A DNA stretch of 64,000 nucleotides, taken from Xanthomonas translucens pv. cerealis (lineage in GTDB: Bacteria > Pseudomonadota > Gammaproteobacteria > Xanthomonadales > Xanthomonadaceae). The DNA lies in assembly GCF_006838285.1 (NCBI RefSeq), contig NZ_CP038228.1, positions 3,224,001 through 3,288,000 on the forward strand, in the 5' to 3' direction. Positions 25,303 through 34,778 of the stretch are shown here, piece after piece. The translations under genes were made by a program, and so were the position numbers. The notes beneath the pieces are model-generated. The model was not told the DNA's origin. It made no database searches and saw nothing but the letters and a program-made list of their open reading frames with translations. Position 1 is the first letter of the stretch, and each line of letters starts with the position of its first letter.

Positions 25303-25938
25303 ATGCACCTCGCCCTGTTCGGCGCCACCGGCAATATCGGCCGCCATATCGCCCAGGAAGCTCTGCGCCGCGGCCACGCGGTCACCGCGCTGGTCCGCCG
25401 CACGCAACCGCTGCCGCCGGAACTGGACGGCGCCAGCATCGTGCTCGCGTCGCTGGACGACCGCGCCGCCCTCGCCGCCGCGGTACGCGGCCACGACGTG
25501 CTGGCCAGCGCCTACGGCCCGAGCGCCGCGGCCGCCGACACCATTCCGGCGGTCGCCCAGGCGCTGATCGAGGTCGCCCGTAGCGCCGACGTGCAACGCC
25601 TGCTGGTGGTCGGCGGCGCCGGTAGCCTGGAAGTGGCGCCGGGCGTGCAACTGGTGGACACGCCGGACTTCCCGGACGCCTACAAGCCCTATGCGCTGGC
25701 GCACCGTGCCGCCCTGCAGCACTTCCAGGCCGCCACCGATCTGGAGTGGACCTTCTACGCCCCGGCCGCGGAAATCGGCCCGGGCGCCAAGCGCGGCGGC
25801 GTGCGCACCCAGGCCACCGCGCTGCTCAGCGATGCGCAGGGCCATAGCGCGATCAGCTACGCCGACTACGCCAGCGCCTTCGTCGACGAGATCGAGCGCC
25901 CGCATTACCTGCGCCAGATCGCCACTGCCGCGTACTGA
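25303..25938 (+). CDS. NAD(P)-binding atypical short-chain reductase
   Basis: 211-residue Rossmann protein. It opens with MHLALFGATGNIGRHIAQEALRRGH, the GxxGxxG dinucleotide motif of the NAD(P)H-binding/NmrA-like group, and has LLVVGGAGSLEVAPG, LEWTFYAPAAEIGPG and ISYADYASAFVDEIE, typical of the YwnB/YesF-type proteins. These lack the Tyr-Lys pair of classical SDRs, so substrate is unknown; quinone or flavin chemistry is possible. GGAG precedes the start at 25303. Divergent from the LysR gene, its likely regulator; followed by the secreted metallo-beta-lactamase fold gene after 144 bp. Confidence 0.87.
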   Translation: MHLALFGATGNIGRHIAQEALRRGHAVTALVRRTQPLPPELDGASIVLASLDDRAALAAAVRGHDVLASAYGPSAAAADTIPAVAQALIEVARSADVQRLLVVGGAGSLEVAPGVQLVDTPDFPDAYKPYALAHRAALQHFQAATDLEWTFYAPAAEIGPGAKRGGVRTQATALLSDAQGHSAISYADYASAFVDEIERPHYLRQIATAAY

Positions 25939-26082
25939 GCGCAGCGCCGGGCAGGCGACTGCGGGCGCGCCGATGGCGGCGCGCGCAGTCGCCCTCCCTG
26001 CGCCGCTGCCGCAGCACGGTCGCGGCCCTACTCCCGCACGCCATACCGATGCATGGCGTCGCCTTCTCCGATGGAGTTCCGC

Positions 26083-27024
26083 ATGTCTTCCCTTTCGTTG
26101 TCGCGCCCGAGCGCTGCCCTGATCCTTGCCCTCGGTATCACTGGCGCCGCCGCGGCGCACGCCGCCACCGCCGCCCATCCCGCGGCGGCCAGCACCACCG
26201 CGGCGCAACCAACCGCAGCGCCGCTGCAGGTGCAGGTCTATCATCCGGACGCGAACGCGATCTTCGGCGTGGCCTCGGTGCTGGTCAGCGGCGCCAAGGA
26301 TGCGGTGCTGATCGATGCGCAGTTCTCCGCGGCCGATGCGCGCGCCTTGGTCGCGCAGATCCGCGCCTCCGGCAAGCGCCTGACCACGATCTACGTCAGC
26401 CATAGCGATCCGGACTACTACTTCGGCCTGGACGTGCTGACCCAGGCGTTCCCGCAGGCCAAGGTGCTGGCCAGCCCGGCGACCGTCGCGCATATCCGCC
26501 AGACCCAGGCGCAGAAGCTGCAGGTGTGGGCGCCGAAGCTGGGTGCCGACGCGCCGCAGCGCATCGTGCTGCCGCAGCCGCTGCACGGCGACCGCCTGCT
26601 GCTGGAAGGCCGCGAACTGCGGATCGTCGGCCTGAACGGCGCGACCCCGGACCGCACCTTCGTGTGGATTCCTTCCATCAAGACCGCGCTCGGCGGGATC
26701 CCGGTGGTGGCCGGCGAACACGTGTGGATGGCCGATACGCAGACCCCGGCCTCGCATGCGCAGTGGCTAGCCACGCTGCAACGGATCCAGGCGCTGCAGC
26801 CGCAGCGGGTGATTCCCGGCCACTTCGCACCGGGCGCGGCGCAGGACTTGGCCGCGGTGCGCTTCACCGCCGACTACATCCGCGCCTTCGACGAGGAAAC
26901 CGCCAAGGCCAAGGATGCGGCCGCACTGGTCGCGGCGATGCGGCAGCGCTATCCACAGCTGGGCGGCGTGGACTCGCTGCAACTCAGTGCGAAGGTCGCC
27001 AAGGGCGAAATGCGCTGGCCCTGA
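26083..27024 (+). CDS. Secreted metallo-beta-lactamase fold protein with altered metal motif
   Basis: 313 residues from the ATG at 26083, chosen for the GGAG six bases before it; two in-frame ATGs lie 10 and 3 codons upstream. A signal peptide (LILALGITGAAAAHA) is followed by an MBL fold: DAVLIDAQFSAADARALV, then VSHSDPDYYFGLDVL in place of HxHxDH, then a late histidine in VIPGHFAPG. Loss of two histidines suggests a changed or single-metal site, though the motif order of the fold is kept. Such SHxDPDxYFG proteins form their own subgroup. Substrate unknown. It may share a transcript with the reductase upstream. Confidence 0.83.
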   Translation: MSSLSLSRPSAALILALGITGAAAAHAATAAHPAAASTTAAQPTAAPLQVQVYHPDANAIFGVASVLVSGAKDAVLIDAQFSAADARALVAQIRASGKRLTTIYVSHSDPDYYFGLDVLTQAFPQAKVLASPATVAHIRQTQAQKLQVWAPKLGADAPQRIVLPQPLHGDRLLLEGRELRIVGLNGATPDRTFVWIPSIKTALGGIPVVAGEHVWMADTQTPASHAQWLATLQRIQALQPQRVIPGHFAPGAAQDLAAVRFTADYIRAFDEETAKAKDAAALVAAMRQRYPQLGGVDSLQLSAKVAKGEMRWP

Positions 27025-27100
27025 GACGGCGCAATGGGCTGGCCATGAGCGAACGGCCGACGCGCAGCGGCGCACACCACCGCTCGCGCCGTCACGCGGT

Positions 27101-28162
27101 TCAGCGGAACAGCCGCCCCTGGGCCTGCATCGGCTCGGGTTCGTGGAAGCCGGCCAGGCCCACGCCGACCAGGCGGTAGCGCGTGGACGCGGGCAAGTCG
27201 ACGCGCTGGCGCAGGGCCAGCGCGATGTCGGTCAGCGCCTGCAGCGAATCCGGCGGCTGCTCGGGCGTGAAGCTGCGGGTCAGGATGCGGAACTGCGCGG
27301 TCTTCAGCTTCAGCACCACGGTGCGCGCGATGCGCTCGGTGCGGCGGGTCGCGGTCCAGGTCTTTTCCGCCAGCAGCCGGATCGCCGGCTCCAGCGCGTC
27401 CAGCGCCAGGTCTTCGGCGAAGGTGTCTTCCGAAGAAATCGACTGCACCTGCTGGTCCGCTTGCACCGGCCGCTGGTCGATGCCACGCGCGCGCTGGTAC
27501 AGGCGCGAGCCGAAACTGCCGAAGCGCGCTTCCAGTTCCGCCTCGCCGTGCGTGCGCAGGTCGCCGACGGTGACGATGCCCAGCGCCGCCAGCTTGGCCT
27601 GCATCACCTTGCCCACGCCGTGCACCTTGCTGACCGGCAGCGGGGTCAGGAACGCGTCCACCTGGTGCGGGCGGATCACGAACTGCCCATCGGGTTTGCG
27701 CCAATCCGACGCGATCTTGGCAAGGAACTTGTTCGGCGCGATGCCGGCCGAGGCGGTCAGCGCGGTTTCCTCGCGGATCTGCGCGCGGATGGTCTGCGCG
27801 ATCTCGGTGGCGGTGGCCAGCTCGCCCTTCGGCACGGTGACGTCGAGATAGGCTTCGTCCAGCGACAGCGGCTCGATCAGATCGGTGTGGCGCTGGAAGA
27901 TCTCGCGCACCTGCCGCGATACCGCCTTGTAGCGCGCGAAATCCGGCGGCACGAAGATCGCGTCCGGGCACAAGCGCTCGGCGCGCAACGCCGGCATCGC
28001 CGAGCGGATGCCGAACACGCGCGCCTCGTACGACGCGGCGCACACCACCGAACGCATGCCGCGCCAGGCCACCACCACCGGCTTGCCGCGCAATGCGGGA
28101 TCGTCACGCTGCTCCACGGACGCGTAGAACGCATCCATGTCGACGTGAATGATCTTGCGCAT
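27101..28162 (-). CDS. dinB: DNA polymerase IV
   Basis: 353-residue Y-family translesion polymerase. Catalytic acidic residues sit in IIHVDMDAFYASVE and SLDEAYLDVT; the fingers and palm show SYEARVFGIRSAMP, the thumb helix-hairpin-helix PVSKVHGVGKVMQAKLAALGI, and the little finger runs to the end. It lacks the C-terminal clamp-binding extension of some long forms and ends in GRLFR, close to a beta-clamp motif. No clear LexA site is recognised upstream. Convergent with the MBL-fold gene and divergent from fabA. Confidence 0.94.
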   Translation of the reverse strand: MRKIIHVDMDAFYASVEQRDDPALRGKPVVVAWRGMRSVVCAASYEARVFGIRSAMPALRAERLCPDAIFVPPDFARYKAVSRQVREIFQRHTDLIEPLSLDEAYLDVTVPKGELATATEIAQTIRAQIREETALTASAGIAPNKFLAKIASDWRKPDGQFVIRPHQVDAFLTPLPVSKVHGVGKVMQAKLAALGIVTVGDLRTHGEAELEARFGSFGSRLYQRARGIDQRPVQADQQVQSISSEDTFAEDLALDALEPAIRLLAEKTWTATRRTERIARTVVLKLKTAQFRILTRSFTPEQPPDSLQALTDIALALRQRVDLPASTRYRLVGVGLAGFHEPEPMQAQGRLFR

Positions 28163-28367
28163 CGGCCCTGCACCCTACGCCAGCGAACGGTAGCGGCATG
28201 ATAAGCCAGGCCTACGCATGCGCCGGGAACGCACGCCTTGATCTTGCTCACGGCCAACCACGGCAGCACCGCCTACGCTACGCGTGCGTACGGATAAAAC
28301 GTTTGATTGAAAGCGCAGGCCTCGTGCACGCTTGCGCGCCTCGACTGTCTGCCCTGGGAAATCGCTC

Positions 28368-28883
28368 ATGAGCCGCCTCACTTCGTATTCACGCGAACAC
28401 CTTCTCGCCAGCGCGCGCGGCGAGCTGTTCGGCGCCGAGGCCGCACGCCTGCCCAACGATCCGATGCTGATGTTCGACCGCATCAGCCACATCGACGACA
28501 ACGGCGGCACGCACGGCAAGGGCGTGGTCCGCGCCGAACTCGACGTGCGCCCGGACCTGTGGTTCTTCGGCTGCCATTTCATCGACGATCCGGTGATGCC
28601 CGGTTGCCTGGGCCTGGATGCGCTGTGGCAATTGACCGGTTTCTTCCTGACCTGGATCGGCGCGCCCGGCCGCGGCCGCGCGCTGGGCGTGGGCGAAGTG
28701 AAGTTCAGCGGACAGGTGCTGCCGACCGCCAAGCAGGTGGTCTACGAGCTGGACATCAGCCGGGTCATCAACCGCAAGCTGGTGATGGCAGTGGCCGACG
28801 GGCGCATGTCGGTGGACGGCCGCGAGATCTACACCGCCAAGGACCTGCGCGTGGGCCTGTTCACCTCGACGGAGGCGTTCTGA
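28368..28883 (+). CDS. fabA: 3-hydroxydecanoyl-ACP dehydratase/isomerase FabA
   Basis: 171-residue hot-dog enzyme that dehydrates 3-hydroxydecanoyl-ACP and isomerises the product to cis-3-decenoyl-ACP, opening unsaturated fatty acid synthesis. The catalytic His and Asp are in [42 protein letters not shown] follows. The [12 protein letters not shown] helix separates FabA from FabZ. The start [13 protein letters not shown] is the family N-terminus; upstream in-frame codons to 28332 are not conserved. Its stop overlaps the fabB start by one base (TGATG), so the pair is coupled as in other gammaproteobacteria. Confidence 0.95.
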   Translation: MSRLTSYSREHLLASARGELFGAEAARLPNDPMLMFDRISHIDDNGGTHGKGVVRAELDVRPDLWFFGCHFIDDPVMPGCLGLDALWQLTGFFLTWIGAPGRGRALGVGEVKFSGQVLPTAKQVVYELDISRVINRKLVMAVADGRMSVDGREIYTAKDLRVGLFTSTEAF

Positions 28884-30091
28884 TGCGCCGCGTCGCGATC
28901 ACCGGCATGGGCATCACCTCATGCCTGGGCAACGACCTGGACACGGTGTCGCGCGCGCTGCGCGAGAGCCGCGCCGGCATCCGCGCCAACCTCGAGGCGG
29001 CCGAACACGGCCTGCGCAGCCAGGTCGCCGGCGACGTGCAGCTGGACCTGGAAGCGCTGGTCGATCGCAAGCTCAAGCGCTTCATGGGCGACGCGTCGGC
29101 GTACGCCTACCTGGCGCTGCGCGATGCGATCGCCGACGCCGGCCTGGACGAGGCCGTGGTCAGCGACGTGCGCACCGGCCTGATCGCCGGCTCCGGCGGC
29201 GGCTCCAGCCACTGGCAGGTGGAAGCGGCGGATTTGCTGCGCAACCGCGGCGTGCGCAAGGTCGGCCCGTATATGGTGCCGCGCACGATGTGCTCGGCGG
29301 TCTCGGCCAACCTGGCCACCGCGTTCAAGATCAAGGGCGTCAGCTATTCGCTGTCGGCGGCGTGCGCGACCTCGGCGCACTGCATCGGCGCGGCAGCGGA
29401 CCTGATCCGCCACGGCCAGCAGGACGTGATGTTCGCCGGCGGCGGCGAAGAGCTGGACTGGACCATGAGCCTGATGTTCGATGCGATGGGGGCGCTGTCC
29501 AGCGGCTTCAACGAGCGCCCGGCGGTGGCCTCGCGCCCGTACGACGCCGAGCGCGACGGCTTCGTCATCGCCGGCGGCGGCGGCATGCTGGTGCTGGAAG
29601 ACTACGACCGCGCGGTGGCGCGCGGCGCACGCATCCATGCCGAACTGCTCGGCTACGGCGTGACCTCCGACGGCGCCGACATGGTCGCCCCGTCCGGCGA
29701 AGGCGCGGTGCGTTGCATGCAGATGGCGATGCAGGGCGTGGCTGCGCCGATCGACTACCTCAACACGCACGGCACCTCGACACCGCTGGGCGACGTCACC
29801 GAACTGGGCGCGGTGCGAGAAGTGTTCGGCGATGCGGTGCCGCCGCTGTCCTCGACCAAGGCGCTGTCCGGGCATTCGCTGGGCGCGGCCAGCGTGCACG
29901 AAGCGATCTACTGCCTGTTGATGATGCGCGACGGCTTCATCGCCGGCTCGGCCAACATCGACGCGCTGGACCCGCGCGCCGAAGGTTTCCCGATCGTGCG
30001 CGAGAGCCGCGAGGCGACCTTGCGCACGGTGATGTCCAACAGCTTCGGCTTCGGCGGCACCAACGCCGCGCTGGTGTTCGGGCGCGTTTGA
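28883..30091 (+). CDS. fabB: Beta-ketoacyl-ACP synthase I FabB
   Basis: 402-residue condensing enzyme that elongates cis-3-decenoyl-ACP made by FabA. The Cys-His-His triad is visible: [23 protein letters not shown] and [15 protein letters not shown], with the C-terminal [14 protein letters not shown] loop. These match FabB rather than FabF, as does the one-base overlap with fabA. Length is normal. Convergent with an orphan gene downstream; a GCCGCACC/GGTGCGGC hairpin lies in the gap at 30112-30135. Confidence 0.95.
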   Translation: MRRVAITGMGITSCLGNDLDTVSRALRESRAGIRANLEAAEHGLRSQVAGDVQLDLEALVDRKLKRFMGDASAYAYLALRDAIADAGLDEAVVSDVRTGLIAGSGGGSSHWQVEAADLLRNRGVRKVGPYMVPRTMCSAVSANLATAFKIKGVSYSLSAACATSAHCIGAAADLIRHGQQDVMFAGGGEELDWTMSLMFDAMGALSSGFNERPAVASRPYDAERDGFVIAGGGGMLVLEDYDRAVARGARIHAELLGYGVTSDGADMVAPSGEGAVRCMQMAMQGVAAPIDYLNTHGTSTPLGDVTELGAVREVFGDAVPPLSSTKALSGHSLGAASVHEAIYCLLMMRDGFIAGSANIDALDPRAEGFPIVRESREATLRTVMSNSFGFGGTNAALVFGRV

Positions 30092-30191
30092 AGCGCAACG
30101 CGACGGCGGCACGCCGCACCCCGGTTGCGGTGCGGCCGTTGCCCTGATCGACGCGACGGCGCGGATGCGCCCGTCGCTTGCCGATGCCGCA

Positions 30192-30995
30192 TCAGGGCGC
30201 CACAGCGGGCGCATGCGGTGACGGCGGCGCATCTTCTGCGGCGGCGTCGCCAGCAGGCGCGGCAGTGTACGCCGACCCAAGCGCGGCGATCGCGCCCACG
30301 CCCCATGCCAGCGACGATGCGGCGCCCAGATTGGCCGCCTTGACGGGTTCGTCCTGTTGCGCAGCGCTCGCCGCGGCGGCGGCCATGGCGGCGGCGGCGA
30401 CATTGGCGGCGCCACTGACACCTTGCAGCACACGGCTGGGAAGGTGGCGGCCGGCATCGCTGCCGGCGCGCACCATGTTGGCGGCGCCGTTCACAGCCCA
30501 CGCCGCCGCAGACGAGTAAGCCAGCGTGCTGGCGCTGTTTGCGCCGATCCACGGTTGCACTGCGCTGAGCACGCCGGCGACGCCGCCCAGGGCGTTGGCG
30601 CCGGTGACGAGCAGCGGCGGTGAAGCGCTGCCGACCTGCGTGAGGCCAGCGCCTCCGGCCCACAGGGCACCGCTGAGCGTCCCGGTCAGCTTCGCCGCAT
30701 CCGGCGCCGCAGACAGCCGCGAGGCCGCCAAGGACAAGCCGGACGCAAGCGCGTCCAGCGCCGGCCCGCCATAGCTGCCAACCTGCCGCAGCGCGCTCGG
30801 CGGCGCCGATTGCGCCGAGGCATCCGTGGCCTGCGCGCGCCTTGACGCAGGGCGCGCCGGAGCGGACGTCAATCCCGACAGCGCGGCGCTGGCGGACGGC
30901 AGAAGCGAAGGCGCGACGATCGTGGCCGCGCCGCTGGCGCCGGCTTCCAGATCGATGCGCGGGTGGGACGTGGAAGACACTGCACGGATAGGCAT
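30192..30995 (-). CDS. Ala/Ser-rich protein of unknown function
   Basis: 267 residues from the ATG at 30995; an in-frame ATG at 31100 would add 35 residues. No family recognised. The first 90 residues are Ser/Ala/Pro-rich with few acidic residues and look disordered. From about 95 to 240 come helical Ala/Gly-rich segments with repeated character (LTGTLSGALWAGGAG, GANALGGVAGVLSAV, GAANMVRAG, GAANVAAAAMAA, GAIAALGSAYTA). These could be weak membrane-inserting helices. There is no signal peptide. A Ser-rich disordered N-terminus occurs in type III-secreted effectors, but no PIP box or hrp gene is seen here. The near-palindrome GCATAAATTATGC lies upstream at 31071. Confidence 0.6.
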   Translation of the reverse strand: MPIRAVSSTSHPRIDLEAGASGAATIVAPSLLPSASAALSGLTSAPARPASRRAQATDASAQSAPPSALRQVGSYGGPALDALASGLSLAASRLSAAPDAAKLTGTLSGALWAGGAGLTQVGSASPPLLVTGANALGGVAGVLSAVQPWIGANSASTLAYSSAAAWAVNGAANMVRAGSDAGRHLPSRVLQGVSGAANVAAAAMAAAAASAAQQDEPVKAANLGAASSLAWGVGAIAALGSAYTAAPAGDAAAEDAPPSPHAPAVAP

Positions 30996-31213
30996 CTGCG
31001 ATCTCGTTGCTGGGTTACCGCACACGCTACGCAAACACCGCACAAATCCTCCATAAAGCCCGCATCTGCGCGCATAAATTATGCGTTGCGACACCGGCAT
31101 CGGCGCATGCGGTTGCCATGGCGTTCAGCGAACGCGCGGCGGCCAACACTCGCGCTATGCCGGCCTGTCCGCTCCTCGCCGCGCCGCGGACCAAGCGACG
31201 CGGCGCGCGCCGA

Positions 31214-33238
31214 TCAACCCGCCATGCCGCTATGCCGCAGCAAGGCGTCCAGCTCCGGCGCGCGGCCGCGGAAGGCGGTGAAGTTCTGCAGCGCCGGACG
31301 GCTGCCGCCGCGCGCCAGGATCTCCTGCAGGAACCGCGCACCGGTGGCGGCCAGTTGGTCCGGCGCTTCCTCGAACGCGGCATAGGCGTCGGCGCTGAGC
31401 ACTTCGGCCCATTTGTAGCTGTAGTAGCCGGCGCCGTAGCCGCCGGCGAAAATGTGACTGAACTGGTGCGGGAAGCGGTTCCAGGCCGGCGGGCGGTTCA
31501 CCGCGACCTCGTCGCGCACGCGTTCGAGCAGTTGCAGCATGCTGTCGCCGGCGACATCGAAGGCGTGATGCAACTGCATGTCGAAGAGCGCGAATTCCAG
31601 CTGGCGCACGGTGAACATGCCGCTCTGGTAGTTCTTCGCCGCCAGCATCTTGTCGAACAGCGCGCGCGGCAGCGGCTCGCCGCTGTCCACATGCGCGGTC
31701 ATCGCCTGCAGCCGCGGCCACTCCCAGCAGAAATTCTCCATGAACTGGCTGGGCAGCTCCACCGCGTCCCATTCCACACCGTTGATGCCGGCCACGCCGA
31801 GTTCTCCGACCTGGGTCAGCAACTGGTGCAGGCCGTGGCCCATCTCGTGGAACACGGTGGTGACTTCGTTGTGGGTGAAGGTGGCCGGCTTGCCGTCGCC
31901 GCCGCGGCCGAAGTTGCACACCAGGTAGACCAGCGGCGTCTGCACGCCGTCGGCGCGGTCGCGGCGGTTGCGGCAGTCGTCCATCCAGGCGCCGCCGCGC
32001 TTGCCCTCGCGCGCGTACAGGTCGAGGTAGAACTGTCCGACCAGGCGGCCTTGCGCATCGCTGACGCGGAAGAAGCGCACGTCCGGATGCCAGACCGGCG
32101 CAGTGTCCGCTTGCACCTGCAGGCCGTACAGGTCGTTGATGACGCCGAACAGGCCATCCAGCACCTTCGGTTCGGTGAAATACTGCTTCACTTCCTGCTC
32201 GGAGAAGCTGTAGCGCGCCTGCTTGAGCTTTTCGCTGGCGTAGGCCAGGTCCCAGGCCTGCAGCTCGTCCAGGCCCAGGTGTTCGCGCGCATAGGCTTCC
32301 AGTTCGGCGCGGTCGCGCTGCGCGTAAGGCTTGGCGCGCGCGGCCAGGTCGCGCAGGAAACCCAGCACCTCGTCGGGGCTGCGCGCCATCTTGGTCGCCA
32401 GCGAATATTCGGCGTAACTGGCGAAGCCGAGCAGGCCGGCCAGTTCGCCGCGCAGCGCCAGGATGCGTTCGATCGCTGCGCTGTTGTCCAGCGCCGGGTC
32501 GCCGAACTCCGAGGCGCGGATCGCGTTGGCGCGGTACAGGGTCTCGCGCAGCGCGCGGTCCTCGGCGTACATCTGCACCGGTAGGTAGCACGGCATCTGC
32601 AGGGTCAGTTTCCAGCCGGCCTGGCCGTCCTTGTCCGCCGCCGCGCGCGCCGCGGCGACCACGTCGTCAGGCAGGCCGGCCAAACGCGACGGCTCGTCGA
32701 TCAGCAGCGACCACGCATCGGTGGCGTCGAGCACGTTCTGCGAAAACTTCGCCGACAGCGCCGACAGTTCTTCCTGGATCGCGGCGAAACGCTGCTTGTC
32801 GGCATCGCCCAGTTCGGCGCCGCCCAGGCGGAAATCGCGCAGCGCGTTGTCCAGCACCTTGCGCCGCGCGGCGTCGTCGCCGGCGGCCTCGGGTGTGGCG
32901 GCCAGCGCGCGGTATTGCGCGAACAGCGCCAGGTTCTGCCCCAGCGCGCTGGAGAAGCGCGTCAGCCTGGGCAGGTTGGCGTTGTAGGCCTCGCGCAGCG
33001 CCGGCGTGTTGACCACGCCCTGCAGGTGGTTGACCTGGCCCCAGGCGCGCCACAGGCGCTCGGTGGCATCGTCCAGCGGCACCACGAAGCTGTCCCAGCT
33101 CACCGGCGCGACCTGCTCGGCGTGCGCGACCGCGGCCTCGGCGGCCGCCAGCAGCGTGTCGATCGCCGGGCCGATGTGCTCGGGCTGGATCGCATCGAAG
33201 CGCGGCAGGCCGGAAAAATCGAGCAGGGGATTGGTCAT
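31214..33238 (-). CDS. prlC: Oligopeptidase A, M3 family metallopeptidase
   Basis: 674-residue cytosolic zinc endopeptidase that degrades short peptides such as cleaved signal peptides. The zinc motif HEMGHGLHQLL, preceded by THNEVTTVF, and the downstream Glu in GVEWDAVELPSQFMENF are present, with the substrate Tyr region GGYGAGYYSYKWAEVL near the C-terminus. Length and N-terminus (MTNPLLDFSGLPRFDAIQPEH) are typical of PrlC/OpdA, not the dipeptidyl carboxypeptidase Dcp. Sits 61 bp upstream of nothing on its strand that overlaps; the next upstream gene lies on the same strand. Confidence 0.94.
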   Translation of the reverse strand: MTNPLLDFSGLPRFDAIQPEHIGPAIDTLLAAAEAAVAHAEQVAPVSWDSFVVPLDDATERLWRAWGQVNHLQGVVNTPALREAYNANLPRLTRFSSALGQNLALFAQYRALAATPEAAGDDAARRKVLDNALRDFRLGGAELGDADKQRFAAIQEELSALSAKFSQNVLDATDAWSLLIDEPSRLAGLPDDVVAAARAAADKDGQAGWKLTLQMPCYLPVQMYAEDRALRETLYRANAIRASEFGDPALDNSAAIERILALRGELAGLLGFASYAEYSLATKMARSPDEVLGFLRDLAARAKPYAQRDRAELEAYAREHLGLDELQAWDLAYASEKLKQARYSFSEQEVKQYFTEPKVLDGLFGVINDLYGLQVQADTAPVWHPDVRFFRVSDAQGRLVGQFYLDLYAREGKRGGAWMDDCRNRRDRADGVQTPLVYLVCNFGRGGDGKPATFTHNEVTTVFHEMGHGLHQLLTQVGELGVAGINGVEWDAVELPSQFMENFCWEWPRLQAMTAHVDSGEPLPRALFDKMLAAKNYQSGMFTVRQLEFALFDMQLHHAFDVAGDSMLQLLERVRDEVAVNRPPAWNRFPHQFSHIFAGGYGAGYYSYKWAEVLSADAYAAFEEAPDQLAATGARFLQEILARGGSRPALQNFTAFRGRAPELDALLRHSGMAG

Positions 33239-33299
33239 CGCAGGAATCTCGGTAGCGGGGGAAGGGCCGGCGCTGCCGGCCTCGAGGGGGATATGGCGG

Positions 33300-34403
33300 T
33301 CACGTCAACGCGGCACAAGCCAGCGGCGGCAAGCCGGCGCCGGCCACCGCCGCGGCCAGCTGCGCATCGGCCTGCGCCACGTCGATGCCGTGCTCGCGGT
33401 ACCAGTCCGGCCGGTAGTAGCTGTGCCCGTAGCGCTCGCCGCTGTCGCACAGGATGGTGACGATGGAACCGCTGCGGCCGTGCTCGCGCATCCGCGTCGC
33501 CGCTTGCAGCACGCCGACGAAGTTGGTGCCGGTGGAGCCGCCGACGCGCCGGCCCAGGCGCGCAGTGACGTAGCGCATCGCCGCCAGGCTCAGCGCATCC
33601 GGCACCTTGACCATCGCATCGACGCAGCTGGGGATGAAGCTCGATTCCACCCGCGGCCGGCCGATGCCCTCGATGCGCGACCCGCCGGTGCTGGCCAGGC
33701 CGGCGTAGTCACGCCCAGCCAGCGCTTCGCAATAGCCTTCGAAGAACACCGATACTTCCGGATCCGCGCACAGGATGCGGGTGGCATGGCGGCGGTAGCG
33801 CACGTAGCGGCCCAACGTGGCGGCGGTGCCGCCGGTGCCGGGGCTGCACACGATCCATGCCGGCACCGGATGCGGTTCTTCCTGCATCTGCCGGAAGATC
33901 GATTCGGCGATGTTGTTGTTGGCGCGCCAGTCGGTGGCGCGTTCGGCGTACAGGAACTGGTCCATGAAGTGGCCGCCGCTCTCGCGCGCCAGCTGCACCG
34001 AATCGGCGTGCAGGTCGCAGGCGCGTTCGACCAGGTGGCAGCGCCCGCCCTGGAACTCGATCGCGGCGATCTTTTCCGGCGAGGTGGTCGCCGGCATCAC
34101 CGCGATGAACGGCAACCCCAGCAGGCGCGCGAAATAGGCTTCGGACACCGCGGTGGAGCCGCTGGAGGCCTCGATCACCGGCCGCCCCTCGCGCAGCCAG
34201 CCGTTGGCCAGCGCGTACAGGAACAGCGAGCGCGCCAGGCGGTGCTTGAGGCTACCGGTGGGATGGCTGGACTCGTCCTTGAAATACAGATCGATGCCGG
34301 GGAAACCGGGCAGCTCCAGCGGAATCAGGTGGGTGTCGGCCGAGCGGTTGAAATCGGCTTCGATCTTCTGGATGGCGTTGGCCACCCAATCGCGATAGGT
34401 CAT
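33300..34403 (-). CDS. PLP-dependent cysteine synthase/desulfhydrase family protein
   Basis: 367-residue fold-type II PLP enzyme. The PLP lysine is in [17 protein letters not shown], the substrate loop in [19 protein letters not shown], and the phosphate loop in [15 protein letters not shown]. The SLKHR arrangement and length separate it from CysK/CysM (SxKDR) and match the Cds1-type L-cysteine desulfhydrases, which release H2S from cysteine. Actual reaction direction is inferred from family only. The ATG at 34403 is the family start; the frame to 34583 is unconserved. The peptidase gene lies 61 bp downstream on the same strand. Confidence 0.83.
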   Translation of the reverse strand: MTYRDWVANAIQKIEADFNRSADTHLIPLELPGFPGIDLYFKDESSHPTGSLKHRLARSLFLYALANGWLREGRPVIEASSGSTAVSEAYFARLLGLPFIAVMPATTSPEKIAAIEFQGGRCHLVERACDLHADSVQLARESGGHFMDQFLYAERATDWRANNNIAESIFRQMQEEPHPVPAWIVCSPGTGGTAATLGRYVRYRRHATRILCADPEVSVFFEGYCEALAGRDYAGLASTGGSRIEGIGRPRVESSFIPSCVDAMVKVPDALSLAAMRYVTARLGRRVGGSTGTNFVGVLQAATRMREHGRSGSIVTILCDSGERYGHSYYRPDWYREHGIDVAQADAQLAAAVAGAGLPPLACAALT

Positions 34404-34524
34404 GACGGTGCGCAGGACGGAAAAATCGCGTCCACGATACACGCCCGCCCCAGCCCTGGGGCTGCGCCGGAGCGGCGCTGGGCCGCGACGTTCACCTGCC
34501 GGCGGTGCTGGCGGCGGCTGCCGC

Positions 34525-34737
34525 TCAGCGCGGCACCACCCCGAAACCGGCATCGGCGATGGCGCGCTCGATCGCCGCCGCATCGATGCGCGCGTCGTCG
34601 TACTCCACCTCCACGCGCCCGCCCTCCAGCACCACCCGCACCGCAGCGACCCCGGCGCTGGCCTGCAGCACGCGCTGCAACCGCGCCGAGCAGCCGCCGC
34701 AGGTCATGCCCTGTACCGTGAGTTCGATGTGCTGCAT
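34525..34737 (-). CDS. copZ: CopZ-like heavy-metal-associated (HMA) domain protein
   Basis: 70-residue soluble copper chaperone candidate with one ferredoxin-like HMA domain. MxCxxC metal site appears as [30 protein letters not shown] and [12 protein letters not shown] complete the fold. It lies 41 bp downstream of the copper P-type ATPase gene on the same strand and is the third gene of the cueR-copA-copZ unit, so it likely delivers cytosolic Cu(I) to the pump. Symbol is by analogy. Confidence 0.88.
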   Translation of the reverse strand: MQHIELTVQGMTCGGCSARLQRVLQASAGVAAVRVVLEGGRVEVEYDDARIDAAAIERAIADAGFGVVPR

Positions 34738-34778
34738 TGCGGTGTCCTCGTTGGAATGTGGTGGCCGCCGCACCGCGC

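Noticed and set aside
28163..28367. LexA box between dinB and fabA
   Set aside because: No convincing match to a LexA site; only AT-rich promoter-like sequence.
30900..31100. PIP box (TTCG-N16-TTCG) upstream of the Ala-rich orphan gene
   Set aside because: No such pair found at the right distance; the type III effector idea rests on composition only.
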